A stretch of 52,362 bases of DNA, taken from the NCBI GenBank assembly GCA_028278335.1, contig JANQEN010000072.1, forward strand, positions 1-52,362, in the 5' to 3' direction. The DNA is from Chitinivibrionales bacterium. Its GTDB lineage: Bacteria > Fibrobacterota > Chitinivibrionia > Chitinivibrionales > JANQEN01. The position numbers and the translations under genes are program-made. Shown here piece after piece: positions 44,306 through 52,362 of this stretch; the stretch's first letter is position 1, and every line of letters begins with the position of its first letter. The notes beneath the pieces were generated by a model. It had not been told where the DNA came from and ran no database searches. It saw only the letters and a list, made by a program, of their open reading frames with translations.

Positions 44306-45186
44306 TGGCCCTATTAGGAATCGAACAGAAAAAGGGAAATCCTGAGTCAATTGACGGACGGTTGACCGTCTATGCATTGGTCACGGTTGACCCATCGGAA
44401 ATGGCCTCATCGAGCCATCCCATATTTTCAATGATCCATAATGGGCTCTTGGTTGCCCAGGGAAACTACAAGGAGCAGAGCAGTTTGAAGGATTTCCTTC
44501 AATCCGAGCTGGGCACCTCTTTGGATGAAGGGCTCGAGGAATTCATTGAGAAACTTGATGGGTTGGAAGGTGCTTTAGATCCCCAGAAACTTAAGGATAA
44601 AATGAAAAACCTCGATGACCTCAAGGATTTCATTCCAACACCTGCCAAAATAGTCCCCTTTCATTCCGAGTCAGAAATTCTTTCTCAAGAGGGTGATGTC
44701 TATTATGCGGGCACCTTTAAAAATATGGCCAATGCGAATTTAAGCGTCAATTCATTCCCTATCTTGTATCAGTCTCGATATCGGGAACAGGAAATTGACA
44801 TGATAAGAAATGAGATTGACCACCTTATTGCACAAGTAGAGCATAGTGAAATTCCACAGACTCATTTTCTCTCACCCGGTGTCAACATCGAAGAGACAAT
44901 CAACAAAGATTACATATCGGGATTACTTTATGCTAAGCGGGATTCCGCAGCTTTCGACAAAACGGTTACTCAATTTAAAGAATTTTTACAGGGATACACC
45001 TTTACTGAAGATATAGATCATATCATTTCACTCATCGCTGAATCGGAGGAACTCACCCAAAAGCACTCAGAATTGTTGGAATTGTATGCGAAGAAGATTG
45101 AATTAATAGCCCAGGAAAAATTCTCCGATGCAGATGCGGTGTCAAAAAAGATCACCACTGCGCGAAGGGATCTTTCTTTAGACTAA
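44305..45186 (+). CDS. Protein of unknown function coupled to the DUF1189-like gene
   Basis: 293 residues, no signal peptide or membrane helix. The middle is rich in acidic helices (LEGALDPQKLKDKMKNLDDL) and the C-terminal third is a probable coiled coil (ELLELYAKKIELIAQEKFSDADAVSKK). The N-terminal 60 residues form alternating strands. No family is recognised. The one-base overlap with the membrane protein suggests that the two products act together. Confidence 0.75.
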   Translation: MALLGIEQKKGNPESIDGRLTVYALVTVDPSEMASSSHPIFSMIHNGLLVAQGNYKEQSSLKDFLQSELGTSLDEGLEEFIEKLDGLEGALDPQKLKDKMKNLDDLKDFIPTPAKIVPFHSESEILSQEGDVYYAGTFKNMANANLSVNSFPILYQSRYREQEIDMIRNEIDHLIAQVEHSEIPQTHFLSPGVNIEETINKDYISGLLYAKRDSAAFDKTVTQFKEFLQGYTFTEDIDHIISLIAESEELTQKHSELLELYAKKIELIAQEKFSDADAVSKKITTARRDLSLD

Positions 45187-45277
45187 GTAATCCTTTGGAC
45201 AGCAACTTTGAGACAGGTGACCTGATTCCTTTGAGTTCTTTCTCATGTAAAGAAAACAAGAAACCTAGTATTGCACA

Positions 45278-46951
45278 ATGAATAGTAATACCACCCTCTT
45301 AGCAAATATTTTAGAGCATATTCCCGGAAGCGTTGTCGTCACAACGCTGCCTGGTACTATTAAGTACATCAACACCAGCACTGAAAAGCGGCTTGGCTAC
45401 GAGCGGGACGAACTCGCTGGGCATTCGGTGACCGAAATCATCTTAGAAGTTGATGAGCAGGGCAATTGGCAGTATATCCATGAATATGTCTTACAAAAAA
45501 AAGAGAGCTATTACTCCGGTATTACCTACCTGGTATGCAGTGACAAGAGTACTATTATTTGCGACACCAGTGCCTTTGCAGTCTACAATAATCTTGGCGA
45601 AGCCGAGGAGATTGTTCTTGTCTTACGCGACATTACCCGCGAAAAAACAATTGCCGAAGAGTTAGAACGGAAAAATTTAGAAATGCGTCGTATGAACGCC
45701 GAGCTTATTAGGTCGAACCAAGAATTAAAGCGGGTCAACGAGCTGAAAACCAAATTCCTCAGCATTGCATCCCATGAGCTAAAGACACCACTCACCTCAA
45801 TCAAAGGATATTCAGAAATCCTTATTGACAATATGGCTGATGCACTGAGTGAGCAAGTCTTTATGATGATAGAGCGGATCAAGCGCGCTGCCGACCGTTT
45901 ACATGAGGTAGTAAACAACATGCTTGACGTGACACGGATTGAGCAAAAACAGCTACGCCTCAAGCCCGAGTATATGAGCCTTGAAGAGATCGTCAATGAG
46001 TGTATTGACGAATTTACTCAGTTCACCACAGAGAGAAAAATTACCCTTACCCCTACCTTTGAGGAGAACCTACCCTCCTTTTATGGTGATAAAATGCGTA
46101 TGCATCAGGTCTTTACCAACTTGTTTAGCAATGCGCTCAAATACTCACCAGACAATTCCAGGGTAACTATCCAAATAGGTACTGATAAGAATGAACGTTT
46201 TCATGTTGTCATTGTGGATCAAGGCATTGGTATCGATGCTAATGAATTAGACAAAATCTTTACCCCCTTTTACGAGATAGCAAGTCCTACTCGACATAGT
46301 ACCAATATGGTCAAATACATGGGTGGCGGCACCGGGCTTGGCCTCTCTATTGTTAAGGGTATTGTAAAACGTCACGGGGGTATTATTTGGGCTGAGAGCC
46401 CCGGGACTTCACCGAATCAGTTCCCCGGAACAGAATTTCATATTTTACTACCAGTAAAGCCACGCATACAGTGGGATGATGATGAAACACAACTGATGCG
46501 ACTTAATCGAATTATGGAAGTCCCCCATAAGCAGGGCTCAGAGGATAAAATTGACTCCGATGAGAAAAAGACCATATTGGTGATAGATGATGATCCAGAA
46601 GCTATTGAGATTACCACCATGATTCTGCAATCCTCCTTTACTGTTCTTAAAGCATCTACCGGTGAAGAGGGATTACGTATGGCTTTTCATTATCACCCAT
46701 CGCTTATCCTTTTAGATCATTACCTTCCTGGATTGGATGGGTGTCAGGTCTGTCGAATTCTTCGCTCCCAGGAGGAAACAAAATCCATTCCCATATCCTT
46801 TTTCTCAGCAGCTACCCAAAGTGAAGAGATCGAGCGATGCTATGCCAGTGGTGCTGATGAGTTTATTGTAAAACCCTTTGATGGCGCTGAAATGCTTGAA
46901 AAGGTAACCCGCTTGATTGCTGCAAAGAATAATAGTCAACACTCCCTTTAA
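45278..46951 (+). CDS. PAS-HisKA-HATPase-receiver hybrid kinase
   Basis: 557 residues. PAS (about 5-120), coiled coil (about 125-155), HisKA with His166 in SIASHELKTPLTS, HATPase (LFSNALKYSP, DQGIGID, GGGTGLGLSI; about 200-390) and a C-terminal receiver with Asp480 (LILLDHYLPG) after ILVIDDDPEA. Soluble, no membrane helix. The receiver has a full acidic cluster. No obvious ribosome binding site. It ends two bases before the HAD gene. Confidence 0.93.
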   Translation: MNSNTTLLANILEHIPGSVVVTTLPGTIKYINTSTEKRLGYERDELAGHSVTEIILEVDEQGNWQYIHEYVLQKKESYYSGITYLVCSDKSTIICDTSAFAVYNNLGEAEEIVLVLRDITREKTIAEELERKNLEMRRMNAELIRSNQELKRVNELKTKFLSIASHELKTPLTSIKGYSEILIDNMADALSEQVFMMIERIKRAADRLHEVVNNMLDVTRIEQKQLRLKPEYMSLEEIVNECIDEFTQFTTERKITLTPTFEENLPSFYGDKMRMHQVFTNLFSNALKYSPDNSRVTIQIGTDKNERFHVVIVDQGIGIDANELDKIFTPFYEIASPTRHSTNMVKYMGGGTGLGLSIVKGIVKRHGGIIWAESPGTSPNQFPGTEFHILLPVKPRIQWDDDETQLMRLNRIMEVPHKQGSEDKIDSDEKKTILVIDDDPEAIEITTMILQSSFTVLKASTGEEGLRMAFHYHPSLILLDHYLPGLDGCQVCRILRSQEETKSIPISFFSAATQSEEIERCYASGADEFIVKPFDGAEMLEKVTRLIAAKNNSQHSL

Positions 46952-46953
46952 TC

Positions 46954-47613
46954 ATGTCCTACTCTGCAATAATCTTTGACCTTGATGGAACCTTGCTCAA
47001 TACCTTGGAAGATTTAGCTGACTCCACAAATTATATGCTTGCCCAGGTGGCTATGCCTACCCATCCCTTGGATGCCTATCGGTACTTTGTAGGTGAGGGA
47101 GCACGTAACTTAGTCAAACGAGCGTTGCCAGAGTTACATCGTAGTGACACCTTTATTGACCATTGCTTAGAACTTTTTCTTGCTCACTATCAAACAAATT
47201 GTGATAATAAGACCCACCCCTATGCTGGAATTACAGCGTTATTGCACGAATTAGCTCAGAGGAACCTCCCTATGGCTGTGTTGACAAATAAACCGCACGA
47301 TGCTGCAAAGATGTGCATGGACACTTACTTTTCAAAGGAACTCTTTTCGATTATCCTTGGTCATGGTACTACACAAAATCTGCCGCGCAAACCTGATCCT
47401 TCCAGTGCATTGTATATTGCAAAAAAAATGAGTCGTGAACCCTCCGAGATCCTCTTTGTCGGTGATACTGCCATTGATATGAAAACAGCAATGGCTGCAG
47501 GAATGACCCCAATAGGTGTGCTATGGGGTTTTAGAACCAAAGAGGAGCTACAAAAAAATGGCGCCCAAGAGATTCTTCAGACGCCATCTGATCTATTATC
47601 TTTTGTAAAATAG
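46954..47613 (+). CDS. HAD phosphatase, phosphoglycolate-phosphatase-like
   Basis: 219 residues. IIFDLDGTLLNT (motif I with both Asp), VLTNKPH (motif II), KPDPSSALYIAKKM (motif III Lys) and FVGDTAIDM (motif IV) are intact. Length and KPDP pattern match Gph/PGP. It removes phosphate from 2-phosphoglycolate or another small metabolite; the substrate is uncertain. Probably co-transcribed with the hybrid kinase. Converges on hisG with only two bases between the stop codons. Confidence 0.85.
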   Translation: MSYSAIIFDLDGTLLNTLEDLADSTNYMLAQVAMPTHPLDAYRYFVGEGARNLVKRALPELHRSDTFIDHCLELFLAHYQTNCDNKTHPYAGITALLHELAQRNLPMAVLTNKPHDAAKMCMDTYFSKELFSIILGHGTTQNLPRKPDPSSALYIAKKMSREPSEILFVGDTAIDMKTAMAAGMTPIGVLWGFRTKEELQKNGAQEILQTPSDLLSFVK

Positions 47614-47615
47614 TG

Positions 47616-48485
47616 CTATTGAATTATCTTGTTGATCGGGTATTCAACAATTCCCGAAGCATTGGCCCGTTTGAGCTTGGGTACGATGATCTTAATTTCA
47701 CTCACCGCAATAATTGTCTCTACCGCATACCAACCATCATCTGACAGGTGGGATATGGTTGGATTGTGTAAAGCGGGTAATGTTTTTACTACCCGGTCAA
47801 GATCAACCTTGTGCACATTACACTTGAGTCCCACAAAGTTTTCCGCATCTAACGTTCCCTGAAGCAGCATGCGCAAGTTTTCCATTTTGGTCCTTTTTGT
47901 TTTAGTGGACCAAGCTTGCTTATTGGCAATTAAAATGGTACTTGTTTCCATGAGGGTGTCAATAATACGAAGGCGATTTGCCCGTAGAGATGAGCCTGTT
48001 TCAGTCACTTCCACAATGGCGTCAGCAAGACGGGGAGGCTTTACCTCAGTGGCTCCCCAGGAAAATTCAACCTCAACCGGTACACCCAATTTCTTAAAGT
48101 AGCTCTTAGTGGTTTGCACCAGTTCAGTGGCAATGTGTTTTCCCTTAAGGTCCTGAGGCTTTTTAAACTTCGAATTCTCCGGTACTGCTAAAACCCACTT
48201 GCACTTGTTCCGTGAGACCTTGCTATATTGCATCTCACAAACTTGAACCACCTTTGCTTTGTTCTCTACGGTCCAATCATAGCCAGTAATTCCAGCATCT
48301 AAGATTCCCTGTTCCACATAGCGAGGAATCTCCTGGGGACGCATAAGAATGAGGTCGAGTTCTGGATCGTCAGATTGCGGAAAGTATGATCGTGACCCCA
48401 CATTAATGTGAATACCGGCTTTTCTAAAAAGCTCAATTGTTGAATCTTGTAAACTTCCCTTTGGAATTCCCAATGATAATTTCAT
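47616..48485 (-). CDS. hisG: ATP phosphoribosyltransferase, long form
   Basis: 289 residues, matching long HisG with a C-terminal regulatory domain (about 210-289: [20 protein letters not shown] and [11 protein letters not shown]). [45 protein letters not shown] and [20 protein letters not shown] are typical catalytic-domain segments. First enzyme of histidine synthesis; the long form is allosterically inhibited by histidine. It overlaps the stop of etfA by one base (TAATG), so it is read as the third gene of an etfB-etfA-hisG operon, an unusual setting. Confidence 0.94.
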   Translation of the reverse strand: MKLSLGIPKGSLQDSTIELFRKAGIHINVGSRSYFPQSDDPELDLILMRPQEIPRYVEQGILDAGITGYDWTVENKAKVVQVCEMQYSKVSRNKCKWVLAVPENSKFKKPQDLKGKHIATELVQTTKSYFKKLGVPVEVEFSWGATEVKPPRLADAIVEVTETGSSLRANRLRIIDTLMETSTILIANKQAWSTKTKRTKMENLRMLLQGTLDAENFVGLKCNVHKVDLDRVVKTLPALHNPTISHLSDDGWYAVETIIAVSEIKIIVPKLKRANASGIVEYPINKIIQ

Positions 48486-49690
48486 TACGCTTTCCCCAAT
48501 GCTTGTTTAAAGGCCTTTGTCAATTGTGGTAGTACCTGTAATGCGTCACCAACGATTCCCAAATTGGCAATCTGAAAAATATCCGCGTCAGGATCCTTGT
48601 TTATGGCAATGATATACTCGGCAGATTGCATACCAGCCTGATGTTGAACAGATCCGGAAATGCCACAGGCAATGTAGAGTTTAGGACAGACAGTCTTTCC
48701 TGTTTGTCCAACCTGATGGGAGTAGGGGATCCAACCAGAGTCAACAGCAGCACGGCTTGAACCTACTGCACCGCCAAGTACCTCAGCCAGCTCACGAAGG
48801 AGTTTGAAATTATCAGGGTTTTGCATGCCTCGACCACCGGACACAACGATATCCGCTTCAGTAATATTGATGGTCGATTCAACCTCTTTAACAATATCAA
48901 CGATTTTGGTCCGTTCTGGAATTGAATTTTCTGCAACATCCTGAACTATAACCTCTCCCTGGCGAGACTCATCCTTTTGAGCCGCCTGCATAACCTTATG
49001 TCGGACTGTTGCCATCTGGGGTCTATGGTTGGGACAGATAATGGTGGCCATTAAATTGCCACCAAAGGCAGGACGGGTGCCAAGGAGAATATTTTTATCG
49101 GGATCTACCTCTAATTTGGTACAATCTGCAGTAAGACCACCATAGACTTTGGCTGCAATCTTTGGAATAAAGGAGCGTCCAACAGCAGTGGCACCACCAA
49201 GAAAGATTGATGGCTTAACGTCATTGATAAAATTGGCAGCAATTGTTCCATAGGTATCATCGCGAAAGGCTTCGCAATCACTGCCATTATAGTAGTACAC
49301 CTTATCAGCACCATACTGGACCAGCTCCTTGGCAGAATCATGGAGATTATGACCAATTAACAGGGCGATTAACTGTTCGCCCAGTTTATCTGCCAGTTTA
49401 CGACCTTCGCCAAGCATTTCGTAGGAGACTCCAGCAATGCTCCCTTCTCGCTGCTCAATAAAGACCGCCACATGTTTAAAAGAAGCCGCATCACTCTGTG
49501 ATGCATCCTCTTCTTTAGTTATGGTGATGGCGCCGTATTTTTTACACGCCTCAACACAGGCTGCGCAGAGGTTACATTTAGCTTCATCAATCACTGCCTT
49601 TTTTTCCACAATCTCAATTGCATCCTGTGCACAGGCCTTCACACATAAACTACACCCAATGCATTTTTCTAAATCTACTTTAATACCCAT
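48485..49690 (-). CDS. etfA: Electron transfer flavoprotein alpha subunit with N-terminal 2[4Fe-4S] ferredoxin domain
   Basis: 401 residues. The first 60 contain two clusters ([20 protein letters not shown] and [15 protein letters not shown]), followed by an EtfA domain with the FAD-binding segment [25 protein letters not shown] and [18 protein letters not shown]. Ferredoxin-containing EtfA is typical of anaerobic, potentially electron-bifurcating complexes. Its partner EtfB is adjacent. No acyl-CoA or lactate dehydrogenase gene is next to it, so the electron donor is unknown. AAGGA is 8 bases before ATG. Confidence 0.93.
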   Translation of the reverse strand: MGIKVDLEKCIGCSLCVKACAQDAIEIVEKKAVIDEAKCNLCAACVEACKKYGAITITKEEDASQSDAASFKHVAVFIEQREGSIAGVSYEMLGEGRKLADKLGEQLIALLIGHNLHDSAKELVQYGADKVYYYNGSDCEAFRDDTYGTIAANFINDVKPSIFLGGATAVGRSFIPKIAAKVYGGLTADCTKLEVDPDKNILLGTRPAFGGNLMATIICPNHRPQMATVRHKVMQAAQKDESRQGEVIVQDVAENSIPERTKIVDIVKEVESTINITEADIVVSGGRGMQNPDNFKLLRELAEVLGGAVGSSRAAVDSGWIPYSHQVGQTGKTVCPKLYIACGISGSVQHQAGMQSAEYIIAINKDPDADIFQIANLGIVGDALQVLPQLTKAFKQALGKA

Positions 49691-49702
49691 TGAGCAAATC
49701 CT

Positions 49703-50491
49703 TTATTTAATAATTTTCATTTCCAGAATTGTATCGGTGATCTTTTTTACCAAGTCAGGTACTTCACCTTCAATTTTTTCACCACCGGTTTTCTTCTCCG
49801 GAACAAAGGAGCGAAGAACCTGGGTCGGACTTCCAGTTAACCCAATTTTTGATTCCTCAACAGTGAGGTCACTGGCTGTAATAACTTTAATTTCTGCCTT
49901 TTTTGCCCGAAGTTTTCCTTTAAGAGAGGCCATACGTGGTTGATTGATATCCTTAACCACGGTAATAAGCCCAGGAAGCGGCATCTCAACGACTTCGTAA
50001 CCATCTTCCATAAGTCGTTCTACCTTCATAGTCGTATCAGAAATCTCTTCGATTTTTCTCACCCATGCAACAAAGGGAATATCAAGCATCTCTGCAACAC
50101 CAGGTCCAACCTGTGCTGTGTCACCATCGATTGCCTGTTTTCCACAAATAATAAGATTGGTTTCACCTAAAGACTCAATTGCCTTAGAGAGGGTGTAGGA
50201 GGTTGCCCAGGTGTCTGAGCCAGCAAAGGCCTTGTCAGAGACTAAGATAGCCTCATCACAACCCATGGCAACTGCCTCGCGAAGAGCACTCTCTGCCTGA
50301 GGTGGGCCCATAGTAATGACCTTGACCACTCCACCGTGCTTCTCTTTGATTTGCAAAGCCTCTTCAATGGCATATTCATCAAAGGGGTTAACAACAGCTT
50401 CGACACTGTCCCGCATCAGCGTGCCTGTGTCCGGGTTAATTTTAACCTCTGTAGAGCCAGGAACCTGTTTGATACATACTATAATATTCAC
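49703..50491 (-). CDS. etfB: Electron transfer flavoprotein beta subunit
   Basis: 262 residues: MNIIVCIKQVPGSTEVKI start, VVNPFDEYAIEEALQIKE, ITMGPPQAESALREAVAMG, CGKQAIDGDTAQVGPGVAEM, all EtfB signatures. It carries AMP or a bifurcating FAD beside EtfA. GTG start with GGGAG seven bases upstream. It is the first gene of the etfB-etfA-hisG operon; the region upstream contains only repeats. Confidence 0.94.
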   Translation of the reverse strand: MNIIVCIKQVPGSTEVKINPDTGTLMRDSVEAVVNPFDEYAIEEALQIKEKHGGVVKVITMGPPQAESALREAVAMGCDEAILVSDKAFAGSDTWATSYTLSKAIESLGETNLIICGKQAIDGDTAQVGPGVAEMLDIPFVAWVRKIEEISDTTMKVERLMEDGYEVVEMPLPGLITVVKDINQPRMASLKGKLRAKKAEIKVITASDLTVEESKIGLTGSPTQVLRSFVPEKKTGGEKIEGEVPDLVKKITDTILEMKIIK

Positions 50492-50811
50492 AGAAATCTC
50501 CCTTAAACCGTGAGAAGGTATGAAAAAAATATGGTGAAAAATAGTTATTCCTATAGTATAAAGGCAACCTGTTTTGGCCGATTAATGGAGGTGGTGCCAT
50601 ACCTATTAAACTATATCAGATCACCAATTTTGAGTAAAAATATTGAATATTTAATGAAAAGATGAATTTTTCGAAGATATCAAAGGGAATAATGATCTAT
50701 GGTTAAAATTAATGATTTTATTTTACATCGGAGGGGGTGTGGTTTTAAGATATTTAATCTCTATAGCAACGTAGGGGCGCTGCTTGTCTGCGCCCTTTCA
50801 ATTATTTATTG

Positions 50812-50847
50812 TTGTCATTACGAGGAGCGAAGCGACGTGGCAATCTC
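50812..50847. repeat. Dispersed GCGAAGCGACG element, copy 1
   Basis: TTGTCATTACGAGGAGCGAA followed by GCGACGTGGCAATCTC. This motif is common as a short dispersed repeat in many bacterial genomes. A second copy lies at 51271-51306. Confidence 0.75.
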
Positions 50848-51270
50848 GTGCTGGTACCACATTTTTTTGGCCTGGATCCTCTGATCCAGGTTTCAAACTT
50901 GGTCTCATAGTTTTGGTATCTTACTTTTAATAGTAACTACTTTTAAAAAGAAATTTTTGGGCGTTACCCTCATTTCATTCGGGCCGCCGTGGTTCCAGGC
51001 TCACCTCCGGTCGGTCCTCGCTTCACTCGGACTGGCCTTCGGCCACCTTTCACCTGGCTAACGCAAAAGATTAAAAGATTTTTGAAAACCTAAAATCGAA
51101 TACCGAAAATAACCTGTAGTTTTTTATCACTTTAGCTCACTTTCGGCACTTTAAACTCCACACTTCTTTTCACCTGTAGGGGCGTCGCTTGTCTGCGCCC
51201 TTTCCATTCATATATACAAAAGAAACATGCCGTTCCCCGACCGTGCAGGCTGTGTCATAATTACATAAAG

Positions 51271-51306
51271 TTGTCATTGCGAGGAGCGAAGCGACGTGGC
51301 AATCTC
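51271..51306. repeat. Dispersed GCGAAGCGACG element, copy 2
   Basis: TTGTCATTGCGAGGAGCGAA followed by GCGACGTGGCAATCTC. Differs from the first copy at one base in the part read. Confidence 0.75.
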
Positions 51307-51624
51307 ATCTTTAAACCTTATTTTTTCCTTTGAACAACTTAAATGTCTTTAAAGCTATTTGGGCGATTCTCGCTTCGCTCGACCAGGCTGCTCCAGGCTC
51401 CGCGTTCGCTACGGTATTTTTGCTATGCAAAAATACTGCTCAGCACCTTTCACATCCTTATCGCAAAAGATTAAAAGATTATCGAAGGTCAAATATCGAA
51501 TGCCGAAAATATCCTGTTGGTTTTTTTCACTTTAGCTCACTTTCGGCACTTTAAACTCCACACTTCTTATCACCTGGAGGGGCGCCATACAAAAGCTACA
51601 ACCTTGCATGGCGCATTAATAAAA

Positions 51625-51739
51625 TGTCTGAATCAGGATGGTCACCATAAAGGGATACACAGGATAATAGTAATGTATTGCACTTACAATTTCTGTATAT
51701 CCTGCCAATCGTTCAATCCGGTAAATCCTGATTCTGACA
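51625..51739. repeat. Hairpin repeat with ATCAGGAT arms
   Basis: TGTCTGAATCAGGAT and CACAGGATAATA on the left pair with TATATCCTG and ATCCTGATTCTGACA on the right, giving a self-complementary element of 115 bp. The pattern resembles a widespread bacterial palindromic repeat family. Confidence 0.65.
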
Positions 51740-52075
51740 ATGGAGTAATAGAAACCTTCAATCAAGTATAATCCCAAAGCTCCTAGAGCTTTCATTATTG
51801 TAGTAATAATAACAATACCACCACACCTATCCCTGGAGGGGATACATTTTATGCACCCACTACAAGGGTGGAATTCTTTTGTGTCTTTTAACCCACTACA
51901 ATAATAAATGTCCTACAGACCTTTACAGAATAGATAAATCAACAACAATCTCTTTAAAGCATGAATGAATCCCCAACAACAACCAACCCCCATAGGGACG
52001 GCTTACCGTAAGCGCCAAAGGGACAACAATCATTTAACCAGAACTGACCAATTTTGCAGATACCAATAACCTTGA

Positions 52076-52362
52076 TTTTGCTCCATTGTCCCCATAGGAA
52101 AGGGAACCAAAACCAATATTTTGAGCATGGTGGCATTGGGAAAGATGCTACAAATTGATTTTTTGCATACTGTCATCACAGGAAATCCACACAAAATTGA
52201 TTCCCAGCGCTTGGTCAAAACGGTTGAATGCGCAAAAAGAGTTTTTTATGCTTGGTAACATTGGGAAGCATGCTACTAACTGGTTGTTGCACCATTTCCA
52301 AAATGGAAACGTGCTATAAAACGTTTTTTGCTGCATTTCCAATTGGGAAGAGTGCTATAAAA
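52076..52362. repeat. Degenerate tandem array of about 41-bp palindromic units, running off the window
   Basis: Units of 39-43 bases begin near 52076, 52119, 52159, 52201, 52242, 52284 and 52324. Each tends to open with TTTTTTGC or TTTTGC, to carry a small palindrome (for example ATTTCCAAAATGGAAA or TTTCCAATTGGGAA) and to end GTGCTATAAAA or GCTAC. Similarity is strongest in the last two or three units. Confidence 0.5.

Larger units (their letters stand above)
50771..51585. repeat. Direct duplication of a block of about 400 bp
   Basis: Matching landmarks recur 400-460 bases apart: GTAGGGGCG and CTTGTCTGCGCCCTTTC (50771; 51176), TTGTCATT[A/G]CGAGGAGC (50812; 51271), GCAAAAGATTAAAAGATT and TCACTTTAGCTCACTTTCGG (51127; 51527), then CACCTG-AGGGGCG. 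Order is kept with some sequence divergence and indels. Confidence 0.75.
50492..52362. other. Gene-free repeat-rich region, about 1.9 kb
   Basis: No frame here has a ribosome binding site and family match. The stretch instead is made of several repeat types: two copies of a GCGAGGAGCGAAGCGACG element, a duplicated block of about 400 bp, a hairpin element at 51625-51739 and a degenerate 41-bp tandem array at the edge. It is upstream of etfB, so may hold its promoter as well. Confidence 0.7.

Noticed and set aside
50699..52136. Small frames in the repeat-rich right end
   Set aside because: They run through repeat elements, lack ribosome binding sites and have no recognisable protein pattern.
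52076..52362. CRISPR array
   Set aside because: There are no constant repeats separated by unique spacers; every base belongs to a degenerate 41-bp unit and no cas gene is near.
1..52362. Insertion sequences, prophage or integrase genes
   Set aside because: No transposase, integrase, capsid or terminase motif was seen; the mobile content is limited to non-coding hairpin repeats.

Overview
The window looks like a chromosomal segment of a low-GC, diderm (Gram-negative type), probably anaerobic bacterium. Outer-envelope genes support the diderm reading: a heptose kinase, a KdsC-like protein, lipoproteins, a beta-barrel candidate, LPP20 and PEGA proteins. A ferredoxin-EtfA/EtfB pair and a pyrophosphate-type phosphofructokinase fit an anaerobic energy metabolism. 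A giant gingipain-type (C25) protease with dockerin-, cohesin- and FlgD-like modules, and a 13-repeat CARDB lipoprotein, are typical of FCB-group or Fibrobacterota-like genomes. No rRNA or marker gene fixes the phylum, so that placement is inference.

Layout. 1-4.7 kb: a mobile-repeat-rich accessory stretch with a hexapeptide acyltransferase, a secreted unknown, a YopT-like (C58) cysteine protease and a cyclic-nucleotide-binding-domain protein. 4.7-16.5 kb: two giant surface proteins on opposite strands around a KdsC-like protein that lacks its catalytic nucleophile. A perfect CRP-type palindrome lies upstream of the protease. 16.6-21 kb: an ABC-F ATPase, then a deacetylase/ferredoxin (DUF362) pair. 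21.4-25.5 kb: a NodB deacetylase, site-2 protease, heptose kinase, a CAU-anticodon tRNA, a strong terminator and a zinc-ribbon coiled-coil protein. 25.6-27.4 kb: an orphan DNA methyltransferase and an outer-membrane barrel candidate. 27.8-34.1 kb: a five-gene envelope operon (lytic transglycosylase, LPP20, PEGA, unknown, LPP20 lipoprotein) with a sigma54-like motif upstream. 34.6-41.4 kb: signalling (NtrC-type regulator, hybrid PAS kinase, CheY-like receiver, FapA/DUF342), then tRNA-Leu. 42-47.6 kb: phosphofructokinase, a DUF1189-like membrane protein with an unknown partner, a second hybrid kinase and a phosphoglycolate-phosphatase-like HAD. 47.6-50.5 kb: etfB-etfA-hisG operon. 50.5-52.4 kb: gene-free DNA built of several repeat families.

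The strongest candidates for undescribed biology are the 27.8-34.1 kb envelope operon, the YopT-like protease, the KdsC-like pseudo-phosphatase, the ABCD-A'B'C'D' module duplication in the giant protease, and two families of full-length hairpin mobile repeats (MITE-like; four copies of one about 174 bp long, two or three of another about 200 bp long). All functional calls come from reading motifs by eye; no database search was run.
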